A DNA stretch of 64,000 bases, taken from Pristionchus mayeri. Taxonomy: Eukaryota; Nematoda; Chromadorea; Rhabditida; Neodiplogasteridae. Where the stretch lies: positions 11,944,464 through 12,008,463 of the forward strand of contig BTRK01000003.1 in NCBI GenBank assembly GCA_036245805.1. Direction: 5' to 3'. The position numbers and the translations under genes were made by a program. Numbering within the stretch: position 1 is the stretch's first letter; each line of letters opens with the position of its first letter. Shown piece after piece: positions 1-14,200 of the stretch. The notes under the pieces were generated by a model, which made no database searches, was not told the origin of the DNA, and saw only the letters and a program-made list of their open reading frames with translations.

Positions 1-94
1 TAGCGAACATGAAACACAACTGAAAATGATACAAAACTATTCCATTAAAAACTCTATCACTACGCGAATAGATTGGGCTGGCTCATTGAATTGT

Positions 95-331
95 TTATTC
101 CTGAAGAAAATATTCGTGCATTTTATCAGGGTTGAATCTGATATGTGTGAAATCTGAGTGCCACCATGGATGTCCGGTCGGTCCGTTTTCCTGAAATCGC
201 AATATGATCAATAACAAACACGTGATTCTTACCGAATCCTTCAGTTTTCCATCGTTTTTCAGATGATAATAAGCCTGAGCGAGGGAGCTTTTGAATGCGT
301 CCTCGTAGAACAAAATGTCCAGAAGTCGATT
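95..331 (-). CDS. 3' end of an unrecognised minus-strand gene (two exons)
   Basis: Two exons read on the minus strand. The first is 331-233 (33 codons, phase 0) and ends at a good GTAAGA donor. The second is 190-95, with acceptor GATTTCAG, ending in TAA at 97-95. The joined peptide is about 64 residues, rich in aromatic and polar residues, with a PTGHPWWHSDF stretch near the start of the last exon. I see no signal peptide, membrane segment or known motif and do not recognise the family. The exon at 1267-1470 lies upstream on the same strand and may belong to the same gene, across an intron holding a TTAA MITE. Matching phases and splice sites make this more than a chance ORF. Confidence 0.5.
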   Translation of the reverse strand, partial: NRLLDILFYEDAFKSSLAQAYYHLKNDGKLKDSVRITCLLLIILRFQENGPTGHPWWHSDFTHIRFNPDKMHEYFLQE

Positions 332-482
332 CTAAAAGATCGATAAATACGATTTCTATGGATGCAATTATTCATGGCCTGGCAAGAAATCGTATCTTAA
401 GTGTGCTCTTTCACCGATATGATCGGCATGAGATCATGTATATGAAGCCATTTCTTTCGAAGCCATCATTAAAGGATCCACA

Positions 483-709
483 TTAAAGGACGAGTAAAGG
501 TGGAAATATGTTTCAATTAGTGACGGAACACTCTTCAAGTCGCGTGTTCTCTCGCTCATTCCCTGATTTGGCTCCCAGCCAACCACCGATATCTCTATCC
601 GGAATGGAGATATCAATGTGCAAATTTCGGCGCTTCTTATGGTTGGGGAAATCTAGGCCGTGCATATGAAAGCCTCAAAAATTGAATTTTGCTATTACTC
701 CTCCTTTAA
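483..709. mobile_element. TTAA-ended MITE
   Basis: Short inverted-repeat element with ends TTAAAGGACGAGTAA and TTACTCCTCCTTTAA, so TTAA lies at both termini. A homologous copy in the opposite orientation lies at 48783-49055. Both share an internal block with GGCTGGGAGCCA, GATATCTCTATCC-like sequence and CGCGACTTGAAGAG. There is no coding capacity. A similar right end occurs near 33340-33384. TTAA may be a duplicated target or part of the repeat. Confidence 0.65.
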
Positions 710-1266
710 GATGGGAATGAATTGCAATAAGATGTTGCCCGCAAATGTTGCTGCTCGACGAACAGTGGTAGTAGCTCGACTCGCAGGAAAGCCAATCCGG
801 AAATGTTTATTCTGAATTAGCAGTAGTATGCTTTAGAACCTTAGGAGACCTTAGAACAAGGTGTACCTTAATGCACTTTAGAATAGCATACCTTAGCGAT
901 CGAACATATTCGGATAGACCTTGGCAGCCTCTAACACTCCTCGCAGCAAATCCTTTTCTCATGAACGCAGTTCCAATTTGAAAAAAAAACGCGCAGGATG
1001 AACGGAATACTATTACCTAAGAAAGGTTTCACGTGTGTGTTTGTGTTTATCCAGAAGATGAGCACGGAAAATTGATAAACAATGCGCTCAATTTGTTTTG
1101 ATGAGAGGATGAAACTCAATCATTGCATATTTCACTTATTGGATACTTGAGAGTGCCCAAAGCTGTGACTTCGGGCTCTATCAACCAGGAATGGCATCTA
1201 CTATCTCAATTTGCGATCTGACGGGAGAAATAGCACGGATAATGAAGATATCCATTTCTTGCTTAC
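710..1266. other. No recognisable feature
   Basis: AT-rich sequence with a few imperfect CCTTAG/CTTTAG repeats at 830-895. It would be intron if the exon at 1267-1470 and the exons at 95-331 are one gene. I see nothing else in it. Confidence 0.4.
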
Positions 1267-1470
1267 CTCAATCTCCTCCGGAGTCGCATTCTCGATCGAG
1301 ATTCTATCCTCTTCCGATGGGAACGGGTGGTAGAATGAGAATAGTGCATCCATTAGATTAGCCGATCCACTCCTCCGTCCTCAGCAGTGACTTGATCATG
1401 GGTCTTCATCGCATCGAAGACCGCCTTACGAAGTAATTGTCGGTGTTCGCGGTCCCTACTCATTCTAAAC
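1267..1470 (-). pseudogene. Exon of the same unknown family, with a frame break
   Basis: On the minus strand an acceptor (TTTAG) is followed by an ATG at about 1467 and an open frame through LLRKAVFDAMK, then a stop (TAA) near 1353. The other frame continues with LMDALFSFYHPFP and an NATPEE motif up to a GTAAGC donor at 1266. The exon at 4413-4604 carries both parts in one frame (FDVFEAMRK, then MIALSDFYYPYP and NATPFE). This copy therefore appears to have suffered a one- or two-base indel between about 1350 and 1375. Function is unknown. Alternatively a sequencing error separates the frames. Confidence 0.45.
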
Positions 1471-2864
1471 ACAAACTTGAATGCGAAAATCGCCTTCGTA
1501 CACTTATACAGGCGACATGAGGCGACACGCGGCGAGTCGCCCCGACTCGCCTGTTAGGGGGCGATTGAGCGGCACTGTATTAGTATGTCTTCAGTTCAAG
1601 TGGTGAAATATCGTGAGAAATGCAAAATTGCAAACCCCGATTTTGGGTAGATGCTAGAGTTCGAACGACACCATGGTATCTTAATTCTGTTCACTATCTC
1701 ATCAGTCAATAGAGTGTGCCGAATAGAGATACCGTGCTATCGTTTGTTGCACTATAAGATATACTTCAGCGCAAAAAAAAGAGTAGGACATGAAAAAAAC
1801 GAAGAAATTGAGATACGTAGATAGGGACTGTTGCATGCTGAAATGTGTTTGTGCAGAGGAAAGCATAAGGGCTTGCTTGTGACGGAATAGCGGTGATAAG
1901 CACACGTGAGACGGTCACTGGAGTGTTATCTTCAACAAAACACCATAAATTGTTTTGAATTGCATGACTCCTTTTTTTCGCATAGCAATAAAACAAATAA
2001 ACGATCAGCTAGTAGCACATTCAAAGCGTTCCTTCAATCGACGCTACGCATCTCCTTATCCTTATTAGAGCGGAGTAGGGAATGACAAACGCCGATAAGC
2101 ACGTATTTTTTTGTCCAGAAATAGGGTTGGCTTAGTGAGAAATGACTGTTCATTCTGCGTGTCCCGATCAGAAAATGTGCGAATATGGAGACCATTTCAA
2201 TCAAACCAAGAACCTCAACTAAGATGTAATGTATATCGAATGTAATTGAGCAAATAGTATATTCATTGCATTAAAAAAATATTTAAAAAAACTAAAAATG
2301 TGTGTGAAATCAATGTTATCGGTCAATAGAATCACGTCGAATCAAATATGACCACGTTATGACTTTATCTGTGAAATAAACGTGCTTGGAAGGCATACAT
2401 CAGTAGAGTTCACGGAATTGTAATACATTGATCTTTGAGCAGTTTGAATGTTTAGGCAAAACTAAGTAATTTACCTGTTTTCGAATTCAACTATTCGTAA
2501 CGTAGTAGATTGCAGGTAAATTTATTTCGAAAAATACAATCAAACATCATAATGACAGCATGGTTCATAAACTTTATTCGAGGGTTTTGTGAGCCATGGG
2601 CATAATTTAGTGTAATCAGTGAGTATGTATTCCGAATGTAGGTGATAACAGGCTGCATAAGTAGGAGTTGTGACATCTTCGGGTTTCCAAGATATGTATC
2701 TTTCCTGAAATATTATTTCTAACTAAATTTCTTTCTCAAATTGAAACCTGAGGAATATCAAAATCCGGAAGTATCGCAGAATGAAAATCCCGAATTATTC
2801 TTTCGACATTGCAGATTCGACGAAAAAAAATAATATGAACTTAATATGTAATAATAATAATATA
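1471..2864. other. No gene seen; one GC-rich hairpin
   Basis: Mostly AT-rich with short ORFs that look random. A GC-rich inverted repeat lies at about 1510-1560 (AGGCGACATGAGGCGA paired with ACTCGCCTGTT). A TAA/ATA microsatellite at about 2850-2864 is where the next transposon inserted. Confidence 0.4.
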
Positions 2865-3945
2865 CACGGTGCGAGAAAAGTATGGTGACAAGTCTTTTAT
2901 GTAATATCTCGCGAAGTAATGATAACATAGATTTCTGCTTTCGCCATTGTATGCCTGCGAACAGTACCTCCAAGAATTTTATCACAGTTCCCCATCTATC
3001 GATTTTGTCTTTCAGAGCTTTTCGATTTTCAAGTTCGAAAAAATGGGCCCTTGGCCCGCAGCTCATTTTTCTCTTTAATTAATAATAAAAAATCTTCGGA
3101 TAATAATTCCCCCGCTTTCTCAACTTGAGTATGGAGAGCAACCATTCCTCTTTAAAGTATACTTGTTTAGGCGAAAATACGATATCAGGAAACGGAGAAA
3201 TATGAAAATAACTGCATCACACTTTGATACGGAATTATCTTTTTGAAAAATCACATTTTCGAATTTCTTTCTCAGCATCCATATATTGAGATATAAACTT
3301 GTATGTTATATGCAAGGACCGAATTATGAATTTTAGTAGCGTCGAACTGAATGAAAACATGGTTTAAACTACTGAACCATACATGAGAAAATATGGCTGA
3401 AAACGACACTTGGGACAGATTCGAAAAAGGTACAGAAGTAGATTCGCTTTCCCAATTTAAACTGAAAGCATATTTGCACTACTGAATGGACGTGTACCAT
3501 AATACATACGTTTATATTTTTCTATCATTCTTATTTGATGGATGCGACATCTTTATTCGAGAAAATTTTTTCGAGGGCCGTTCGTCACAGCTTACTTTTA
3601 AATATTTTTAAGCTGTATAACCAAATCTCCAAATTAAATGGACATATTTAGACTCGGGCACAAGTGCCCTTCTTAAGAAAAAATAATGGAATTCGCCACC
3701 TATTACATTGTTGTAATGCGGCATTAAAGAATACGACTCATGCAGTGAGAGAAACATGATCGTTTTTCTTCACTAAATTTTTAATAAATTAAATCTCGTA
3801 ATCTAAAAGAAATATTTGTTTGATACATGAGCGCTAAATAGCTGCATAGCTAAGGTACATGGTGCAAAAAATTGGGATAAATTAAAACACTGCGCACCAA
3901 GTGGGGCTTAATTGAATTGTGTTACAATACTTTTCTCGCACCCTG
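2865..3945. mobile_element. Non-autonomous Tc1/mariner-type element
   Basis: Terminal inverted repeats of about 25 bp: left CACGGTGCGAGAAAAGTATG, right (reverse complement) CAGGGTGCGAGAAAAGTATT. TA lies immediately outside each end (2863-2864 and 3946-3947), as expected for Tc1/mariner. Length is 1081 bp. The insertion is inside an ATA microsatellite. No transposase is recognisable; the ORFs inside are short and in both directions. Confidence 0.7.
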
Positions 3946-4412
3946 TAATAATAATAATAATAATATTAATATAATAATATGAATAATATGAAAAGTTTTT
4001 CAAAGAACGATTTCCAAAATACCTGAAAATGGCTCGTTGGAAGATATGACTTTTCGGCGAATTGTGGCATAAAATCGAGACGCAATGAGGCCAATCCAAA
4101 GGCAAATTTCCTAAATTTTGGATGTTGAATGAATTGTTCATTAGTATTTTCGGATCATAATGCACTTTTTTATCATAATGTAAATCGTCACAAAACTACC
4201 CGTGCTCGAGATACCATCCTTTCTAGTTATTGCCTTCACGTAACAGATAAAATAATAATAAGAAAATAACCGTGGATCAGTTCGTATATCATTCTTCAAC
4301 AAATCTATTGCGTAACCACTCCCGCAGAACGGCAAACGTCCAGGGTACTGCATGTACAACATAGCAACATGCAAATAAATTAATACAATACCAACAAAAC
4401 ATTCGTCCGAAC

Positions 4413-4604
4413 CTGTCGCTCAAATGGGGTAGCATTGGACGTTTTGATTTGCTCATCATCAGGGGGATATGGGTAGTAGAAGTCGGATAGTGCAATCATC
4501 AAATGTATCGTGTCTGAAGCGTTCTTATCTCTCCGGTTTGCACTGGCAACGCACTTGCGCATGGCTTCGAAAACGTCAAAGTGCAATTCAGCTCTGGGTT
4601 TCAT
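4413..4604 (-). CDS. Internal exon of the unknown minus-strand family
   Basis: A 192-nt, 64-codon exon on the minus strand, bounded by TTTTCAG and a GTTCGG donor, phase 0 at both ends. It begins with Met-Lys-Pro and contains FDVFEAMRKC, then MIALSDFYYPYP and SNATPFERQ. It is a clear paralog of the damaged exon at 1267-1470, so this region holds at least two tandem copies of a gene I do not recognise. No signal peptide or known domain is visible. Whether it splices to the exons at 95-331 or is an isolated fragment cannot be decided from sequence. Confidence 0.5.
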
Positions 4605-5210
4605 CTGAAAATATAAATAGGCCAAGTTATGGAAATAGTAAGAGGCCAATCGAAAATTAAAAATGGGGTTGGAAATGAGCTCTTGAGAGTAAAGTGATGA
4701 TTGAAGGGCACTGCCAGAGGGAAAGAAATGCATTTACTGAGCGCTAGAAGGACGCTGACAATTGTACAACTAAAGTTGAATAAAAATAATAAAAAAAAAT
4801 TTGTGAACATCGCTAGCAATATACATTAAAGGAATGCTCCTGGGATGAAATCCAACCTGTTTGCGAATCCCACCACGAAAATTCTGCGCTCTCAATGGGA
4901 AACTGTAGCAAATTTAGCCGGAGAAAGAGGAGAATGTGAAGTTCAGCAAGTGAAACATAAAAGAATCGGTCACGACCCTGCGCTATCAATGAACTTTTCG
5001 CGTATGCAAATAGCCTCAGGGTCGTCTGAGGAACTTCGGGCAAAGTGATTTCTGATCGGGATAGTGGCCTCTACAATATCCACACTGTCACCATGGGTGA
5101 CTGAAAATTCCCCAGAGCACCCCTTTAACACATAAAAAAAATAGGAAAACCAGGAAGAAAAAATAAAACAAAAAAAGGAAGAATCGCTAAGGTTAAAGGA
5201 AAAATTACAG

Positions 5211-8200
5211 ATCGTTGCCTCAAATGTGGTGCTCAATTCTTACCCGGAGGACTACCACGGACCGCACGCCGACGGACCTGATGGGGTACGGTAACTTGGG
5301 CACGGCATTTTAGGGGTACTGTGAGTGGTGTAGCCTTTCTGAAAATATTTTGTGATTTGTTATAAATTATTTTTAATAGTTGAAATGATATGCATTATGC
5401 AATCAAACCTGCCAGTTAGATAAACTTAAATGACTTTGTTAAATACATTTAAAACCAGTAGATTTAGCATGCTATCACGAAAAAACAGTATGACAAAACA
5501 GTGTCATAAAGTTTAACAGTAAATCTTTTTTTAATTGATACTACTCTCAGATCCTTCCTCTCTCTCCGATGGCGATGTCCAAGAACCGCAAGCCAGTCTC
5601 GCTGATGATCGGCACTACTTCTGCGGAGTTTCACGATACAAAGTCAGAGTTATTCCACAACAAGAATTCTAGAGAGGATACCACGGTCATTCAATGCCTA
5701 TCGAGTAGTCGAGATAGCGTGTGACATGAAGAGAAAGTGGCCAGAATGGCAAGTTCAATGTTTCATTTAGTACAGAATACAGTTCGCATTAAGGAGTTTT
5801 GTGCCGTTTACACTTCAATTTTCCGTGCAGATACGCCCTCAACGCGGATGGAACGCCCGACTTGAACAAAGTAGCGGAGCTGTGCGAGGCCTTCACCTAC
5901 GGACCGGGTGCGGTATTCTACCACTGTTGGCACGCATATCTTCATATATGAAATAGCGTCACACGCTCTTCAGTTGGCCTTTAATAGATACTTCATTGAT
6001 ATACTAAAAATCACTATTCAAATCATTGAAAACGATTAATAATTGCAGCTTACCCGCATCCGGATGTGATGACTAAGAAGTGCCTGGACTACTACATGCA
6101 GGGTAAAGATTTGTTGTTGTGTTTTTGTACAATGTTGTAAAGTTAGACAGGAAGGAAGCACACTTTCCAACCACGAGCATTCACATGCAGTCCGTGAAGC
6201 ATATGCAATCTCGAAACCAATTTGCCAAATATTCAAATATTAACTTGAAAATCAGCGTTTTGTTTTCTGTTGGTATCTCACAGCAAGTCAACTCAGCAGA
6301 AACTCCATGTCGATAGCTTTACTCTCTTAACATGAGTTCTCATTGGCGAGCCAAAAACAGCCAATTTCGGATGTTTTTGACGTATTTCGTCATGGTGCAA
6401 CCAAAATTGGTCGAAGAAACGGCTGCATATAATTGTTTGTGCGCAAACGGCGTGTCGATATCTTCACTCTCCTCCGAGTTCCAATTAGAATGGGCTGAAA
6501 CAATTTTTTTTCAGACAAGAACGTGATGAACTTCGAGCAGGACACGATGTTCTTCATGCCTACCATCGTCGCGGCGAAGGCCAACGCGAGGAGGGGACAT
6601 AGAGTGCGTTTTTTTCTGCTTCACATGAGATAACTTCCTTCATTCTGAGTGATCTTTCACCTGATAAGTATGTATAATGAAGAAAGCCATCCCAACTAGA
6701 GTTCGAGAAATGAAACCACGGTCTCTTCATTCTACACACTCTCTTGCTATTCCTCGAGATAGTGTGTAAAATGAAGAGACGGTGACCCGAATTACGAACT
6801 CTAATCCCAACTATAAAAATTTCCATCATTTCACAAGATTTACTAGGCAAATAATCACTGTCTAATATTAGTGATTGGTCGGAAGTGCCTACCCCAATTT
6901 GAATGTGTTTTAAGGCATTTGCAAGGTAAGGAACCAAGTGTATTGCGCGTGTCCACTGTACTATGCTTTCCAGGTCTATCTCTACTCCTTCACGTACACA
7001 GGCATCGGCGCCGCGTTCAAGAAGTACATGAAGCTGGACCCGGAGGACCATCCGAGTCACTCGGAGGATTATGTGAGACAAAAAATATTGAAAATATTGA
7101 GAAAAAAACGTCCTTGTCAGTGTTTCCAAGAGTACTTAAACCCGTATTCCAAGGCTTCCGTGTCATCTACATTGATGTCTCCTCACTACCATAAAGTAGC
7201 GCCCCTAAGTAGCACAAAGTAGCGCCCCTTTTTTCATCTAAACAACTTTGTTCGGGAGCTTCCGACCAGACAGGCAACGGGGCGTCTAGTCACTAGACTC
7301 TAGTGTCAAACTTGGTTATGCATGCTCTTGAAATGCAATGGGGGCCTTTTTTTGTCATAAACCAAGAAGGTCCCACGCAATTCAATTTGCGCGACTGCGA
7401 CTCCGAAAAGGTGTGGGGTTGCAAAAAATAAGATGGTCATGCTACGGTTTTCTGGTTTCCAACTCTACTCCGTTCCATTTCACATTTGAAGCTGAAATTA
7501 GTTTTGGTCGTCTAAAGTGTGAATATTATGTGGCACGAAAGACCGAAATGGTGAAGATATATGAGCTGTAAGCATGCGCGAAGACTGTCTGATGAGGGGA
7601 GTTCTCGATTCTCGAAAATAGCTCTCGCGAAATCGAAAACCATACGCAAGCTTATAATATATTCCCGAACGTTAAGTGTGCATTTTCGGGATGCACCGAT
7701 GACTCTAGGAAATAAGCGTTGTACTTATGCTCTCACATTGTACTGCCTGATGGTGATAGATTATGATAACATGAAATTAATACTCATGGAATCGAACGTT
7801 GGTTGATAATGAAGATATTCAATATTCAGGTGTACATTCTCGGTATGCACCGAGGTAATTTCACGAAGAAGGACTACGAGATCGAGAAGATCTACAGTGG
7901 AATGGTAATATTATTTACAACATGAAATATTGTGAGGAGAGTTTGAAATTGGGGTATGTCGTCATCTCTTCACACTCTATCGACCGGTCAATTATCCGAA
8001 TTTTTAATTAAATCACCCGAATTACATTATTGTTTTTGTTTTCCAGGTCATGAACTTCGTCAAGACGGGCTATCCGAATCCGGGTGAAGGGCAGCCAAAA
8101 TGGAAGCCGTTCAGCAAACTAGGCAGGGATTACTATGAAATTGGTCGGTTTTACGTCTTTTTCCTAGGTTTATTTGAAGGAGTGCACCAGATTTTCAACA

Positions 8201-11200
8201 TGAAAGTGACCGGAAGTCGATTTTCCTGACATTATTGGGATTTTAGATTTTCGCTTATTTTGGTTGGGAGTTCATTGCGTTTTCACAGATTTCTCCGACT
8301 CCTCCCTTCGAATGCCGGGTATGAAGAAGGGATACCATGCAGATGCTATGAAGTTGTGGGTGGACGACGCGGACAAGTGAGCTTATGGTCTTGAATTGAT
8401 CTTATATTAGTCATTTGCATTGGTCTAGTTATTGTTGTAATTTCAAAATTCATTTTTTTTGGACACATTATGATTGCATGCTTGATTGAGCGCAAGTTCG
8501 TTTGCCTTCTTAATTTATTCGGATATTCATGCATTTGTATGCGCAATTAGGTCGTCCATTTTCTGCTATTGCAGCAAATATATCTCAGAAATGAGGAACT
8601 AGTGGCAGCCTTAGACTTGCGCCCTCTCCAATTATTCGGATACTCGTGCATTTTTGATATGTGGTTCCCGTTGCTTTCGCGGCATCACTGCAGCTCTAAT
8701 AGCCAAGATATAGGGTACTACAGAATGCATTTCCTGGTATGAGATACGAGTGGCAAATGGCAGTACTAAAGTCCGAAGTGCTTTCAATTATCCCCTTTTG
8801 CCTCACTTTTGCTTTCCCATTCCTCTTCCCCCGTTCTATGGGTTACTTTATTTACTATTCAAGCTGAGGGTGCGTGTCAGCATATCCGCGTGGGAGGCAG
8901 TACTATTGTCCGGAAAGTTCCCGCTATTACATATGTGCACCCGGCTTGCGGTTCTGTGGTTTTGCCATTTGAATTAGGCTAAGTCGCACGGCTATCTTCC
9001 CACGCTCAATTATTTACATATGTTTTGTGCAATATAGTTTATTTTAGCTCTGCTGTCTTTTGTGTGATTTTCTCTCCATGCATGCTAGATTGCGTGCAAA
9101 TTCCCTGCTGTTTGTTGTGCGAAAATAAGTGAACACATGCGTAGTTGCAGAGCAATTTTCCTCACCACGCGTTTCCGCAATACAATCGTGGTATAAATGC
9201 AGATAGTAATAGACTTGGGATGTCCCCGTCAGCTGTCACTCATGCTTTATCATTTTATTCACAACCCGACAGTTTGTCAGTGATCCCAGTATGTTTCTGA
9301 AATAACTCAAATTGAGTGCGAATAATCCAAAACGAAAGCTGCTCGGACGCCTCCTAAATTAAACCGATATCAATGTTATCTGATGCGATATCTCGATATG
9401 CTGCTATCTATCTTACTGCTGCTATCTATCTTATATCTTAGATTCACAATGCGGCAAAACAAAATTTGACGAAAAACGCATCTCCTAATACGAATGGCAC
9501 TAGAGTTGTCCATTATAGCCACAACTGCCCCAGTTCGAGTCCTCATATACTTGTCCAATAACATCTTCCCATTACGTTCTCTTGTCGAGTGGCTCTCACA
9601 AGGAATCATAAAACGAGGGAAATAGAGCGAATAATTCAGGCCCTCTGGAAGGAATTGAATGCGGAACTTCAATAACTTCAAATTTCTGTGAGAAAATTTT
9701 ACCAAAATGGAAATATTTGTCGACACCAGGAACTATTTACTGAATTTTTGCATATATTGTTTTCAACGGTTTGCTGATTCGTCAGCATGGTTTATTTTCC
9801 TGGAGGAAATGAGACGTACTTTACGAAACTAGAAAGATTTTTCCATATCGTGGGCTCTATTCCTCAAATATCCAATGAACACGCCTTTCGAAGACTGCTT
9901 GTGAACAGTTTGCCCGAAAGAAGTTGGCCAAAATATTCTTGCTATGTACACACTGTTCAAATATGTTGATCGGGGTATGGCAGTCCATGAATACGAGCTG
10001 TCGACATCCATGCACACGCTTTCTAAAGTTGTGGCTCATGTTTTTATGCACCTTTCTCTGTTTACATGCTGGCACGCTCCAATATGTGAAAAGTCAGATA
10101 TCCGGGGTCACCAAAACGGTACGCTCCAATATGTGAAAAGTCTTGGTCTAGAGTCTTTCCAAATGTAGTTCTACCCATCTAAATACGTGTATTCTCCCGA
10201 ATAGACCTAAAAAATCTTCAAACATGTAGCAATCTGCCGTTTTCTATTTTCACTTCAAATTTCCCCCCCCCCCCCTATGTTTCATTGGACTCACGAAATG
10301 CCCGTAAATGTCTTCCGGAATGCTTTGCAAACAACCGGGGGCGGAATTTCACACCCACGAAGGAGTGAAAAGATGTAAACCACTTTTTCAAAATGTCACG
10401 AGTTGGTTCTATGTTTTGCTCCTCCTCTCAGGAAGTCGTGCCTCCCTCTTCCGATTTGTTTAGTCTTTTTTTAAAATAAATTTTTTAAAATTTGTTTAGT
10501 CGGGATGGACGGGCGAGAAAACCCTACTCTAGACTGCCCCGCCCCCGGGATATTTGAGAACAGGGCTAGTCTTGAGTCAACACGCGTCTCAGTTCACTCG
10601 TTTCCGATTATTGAACAGGTGCAGTTGAGGGTTGACTCGACGAACACGTTTTTAGCTTTGCATTTCTTTGAAATTGCGATAAATACACAATTCCCCTTCG
10701 AAATGATTTTTCTGGCAACAATTCAAACCATCCTTCTTGCCGTTAGAGAAATAGAATCACTGTCAATCAAATTGTGTACTGATTTTAAAACTAACAGTTG
10801 AGTTTCACTTGTTCTTCGTCCTTTTGTCCAATTTTGTAGTGATGATGCACGCGAGTGAATGCAATAATCCAGACATCTCCTCCCCGCCCCCCCCCCCCCC
10901 AGGTTTAAAAACAGCACTATACATCAGTTAACACGCACCTCATTGAGCGCGTTCCCAATTAGTGCAGAGCCTCAGTCTAGAGTTGACTAGAATAGCATAA
11001 TTCCCAAAAACCAAAAAAAATGAGCTAGTTTATGCATTTTTCACGTGTCCCTGTCTTAGTATCCTATTTCGGGCGTATGGAAATGCCCATTCCTAACGAG
11101 ATTTCGAGTGTCTTCTTCTCCATTAAGGAGTAGATTCGTGTAGAAGTGGGTTGAGAGATTTTAAAAGCAGATTTGAGCCATGTTGTGATAAGTTTCATTC

Positions 11201-14200
11201 CCTCAATTTGCGCCTTTTGCTATTAAAAAAAGCTCATTTTTTGAATACCAAAAGCTATCGTGATGTCAACAAATCCGTTTTCGCTTTCAAATTTCCAAGA
11301 AAATTATCGCGTGAAACCTCACATTGTGATTTTCCCTTTTACTGTCAGTATACCTGAAATTTCATGAAATCTCATTATGTTCAGTCTCACAGACTTTCGA
11401 TTGAGTTTCACTAGTTCTTCATTCCAAATGGGATCAATTTCACTCAATATATTCTTGGTTCCACACATGAAATAATCCTAATTTTAACTGAGCTAATCAC
11501 TGCATTAAGATTTGCTTGATTATAGATATATTTTAAAACCCGTTCTCTGTAAGACTGCAGGCGGGATGGCACAACTCGGTCAAAATGGTCGCCCTCAAAC
11601 TTGAGGAACGTGACCCCTGGGGGCAAAGAACTTGTCAACCGGAAGCGTGACCCGAAATATCGATTTTTGATCTACCGAAATCGGTAGATCAAAAAAATTT
11701 CAGATTTCAGAATTTCAGATTTCGGTATCGAGTGATAGATCATTCGAAAGAGTATGAAAAGTTATGTCATAAACTTCAAGGAATCCAGAATACATCAACG
11801 GTGACGTCAGTTAAATCTTGAAAACTTAATATTGTCAACACTTTTGGTAGATCAGAATATGAAAGCACGTGAAGATGCCATTTCCGCACTCTAGTTCTGA
11901 GATATAGTATGTATTTTTACCGCATAATAAAATGAAGCTCTAAAATCACCATATTTTCACGGTCATCGTACTCAGAATCCCACGCAACCGTGACCTAGTC
12001 TAGGACGAAACTTTACTTGAGATTTATGTATCGCCTTGTAGCTCATTCAAAAGAGCATGAAAAGTTGTGCAGGAATGTCGAAGGAGACCATAATCCATCG
12101 ACGTTGACGTCAGTTATACCTTATAATTTTAAATTATCACTTCGAAACTATCTGAAGTTTTTTGACCATATCATTTCCATATTTCATTTTGATGACCCCG
12201 GATATCGAAATTCGAATTCTACGCATGAAAATACGTCAGAAATACAAAACTCGTACATTTTTCAAAGACATGTTGAAACTCCATTTTTCTGTTGACAATT
12301 TTGGCCTGAAAAATGACGAAAAAGTTGAAATCTTCAAATCTTTCTCCAAATGAATTTTCTGACGTATTTTCATGCGTAGAATTCGAATTTCGATATCCGG
12401 GGTCACCAATATGAAATATCAAAATGATATGTTCGAAAAACTTCAGATAGTTTCGAAGTGATAATTTCAAATTATAAGGTATAACTGACGTCAACGTCGA
12501 TGGATTCTGGTTTCCTTTGACATTCATGTACAACTTTTCATGCTCTTTCGAATGATCTACAAGGCGATACCTAAATCTCAGAGTAGGTCACGGTTGCGTG
12601 GGATTCTGAGTACGATGACCGTGAAAATATTGTGGTTTTAGAGCTTCATTTTATTAAGCAGTAAAAAATACATATTATATCTCAGAATTGGAGTGCGGAA
12701 ATGGCATCTTCACGTGCTTTCATATTCTGATCTACCAAAAGTGTTGAAAATATTAAGGTTTCGAGATATAACTGACATCAACGTAGATGGATTCTGGATT
12801 GCTTGGAATTTCTGACATAAATTTTCATGCTCTTTCGAATGATCTATCACTCGATACCGAAATCGAAAGCTTAAAAAATCGATTTCGGTAGATCAAAAAT
12901 CGATATTTCGGGTCGAGCTTCCGGTTGAAAATTTCTTTGCCCCCAGGGGTCACGTTCCCCAAGTTTGAGCTCCGGGCGACCATTTGGACCGAGTTGTGCC
13001 AGCCATACTCCTTTTCACTGCAGTCTTACGGAGAATAGGTTTTAAATGATTATTGAATGTTACACTCTCTTCTAAAGCAATCACTCCCGCTGTCCGTAAT
13101 CTTGATCTTCTACTTCAGACAAAGACAAGATCAGTTATCCTTTCCAGATACGGTGGTCCGATAACTCCTCCCGAAGAGTATCCCGCTCACTCCGATCGAT
13201 TCTACGCAATGGACATTGTGACTGCGTATGCTAGCCATCATCTGAACAAATCTGTCGCCCATGACAAGACACTTGAGTGAGTTTTTAATAAGCAATTACC
13301 AGCAAACTTGGTAACAGTTCGATCTTCCAAGCGCATGCAATGAGGTGTCAATGACGATTTAAATATTAGAGACGCAGGGAATCATATCCCTCACATCGGG
13401 GGTATAGCTCAGGGGTAGAGCGCTCGCTTTGCATGCGAGAAGTCTGGGGTTCGATTCCCCCATACCTCCATTTATTTTTGACGATGACTAAATGCACTCA
13501 TTTGAGGACTGAGAATGACAACTACAAGATCTGGACGGACTACATCAACTATCGGCGCTTCAAGCACCTTCAAGGTTTTTGAATTGGTTTTCGATACGAT
13601 AGTTTTAGCCGACTAGCAAACACTCGACAGCATAGACTACATCTCTTTTGAATTGGTCATTTCAAAAGCGCATCGCACATACCTGGCCTCACAACGATAT
13701 CACGCCTCTCACGGGAGAATCGAATAGAACTTGGGACAGGGGGTATTTTTTGCTTTCGAGTTTTCGATGGTTTTGAGCTTCCCTAGGCACACCCAACATC
13801 CCCTTGACTGGAATAGTCTTCATGACCATTCTTCTTCGAGTTGCTGCACCGGTCGAGTTGCAGTGCAGTTATATATAACCATGCAAAATGAAATTATGTA
13901 TCTTGTTGTAATTGTCAGGACTCAAGAATTTCCGATCGATTGATATCGAGCCTCTGGATATCAGAGGAGTTCCAGTGCCGGACAGCAACACTCTCAGTAA
14001 GCTCATTATAAAATAGTTCTTTTCTCGGCTTTCAAAAATATAATGTGTGCTGGATTTGTGCGAAGACGAAGGAGAGGATTAACATTCATGAGATTTGAAA
14101 ATCAGAAATCATCTAAAATGAGGAAAATCCTTAGCAATCTGAATTTGGAAAATCTGAATCCCGTCGGTAATTCGGGCAATTCAGCATACGAGCCTGCGAG

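Noticed and set aside
1510..1560. Candidate terminator or structured RNA at the GC-rich hairpin
   Set aside because: Imperfect pairing and no neighbouring gene end on the relevant strand; nothing beyond a local inverted repeat.
4845..5048. Possible upstream esterase exon ending SSEELRAK
   Set aside because: The phase does not fit the exon at 5211 and the rest of the ORF shows no esterase motif.
6560..7129. 189-codon minus-strand ORF
   Set aside because: Runs antisense across two esterase exons and their introns; no family features.
12017..12533. Paired ORFs of about 92-104 codons on both strands (also at 19358-19874)
   Set aside because: Both come from the arms of the foldback, so the same sequence appears as similar peptides on opposite strands.
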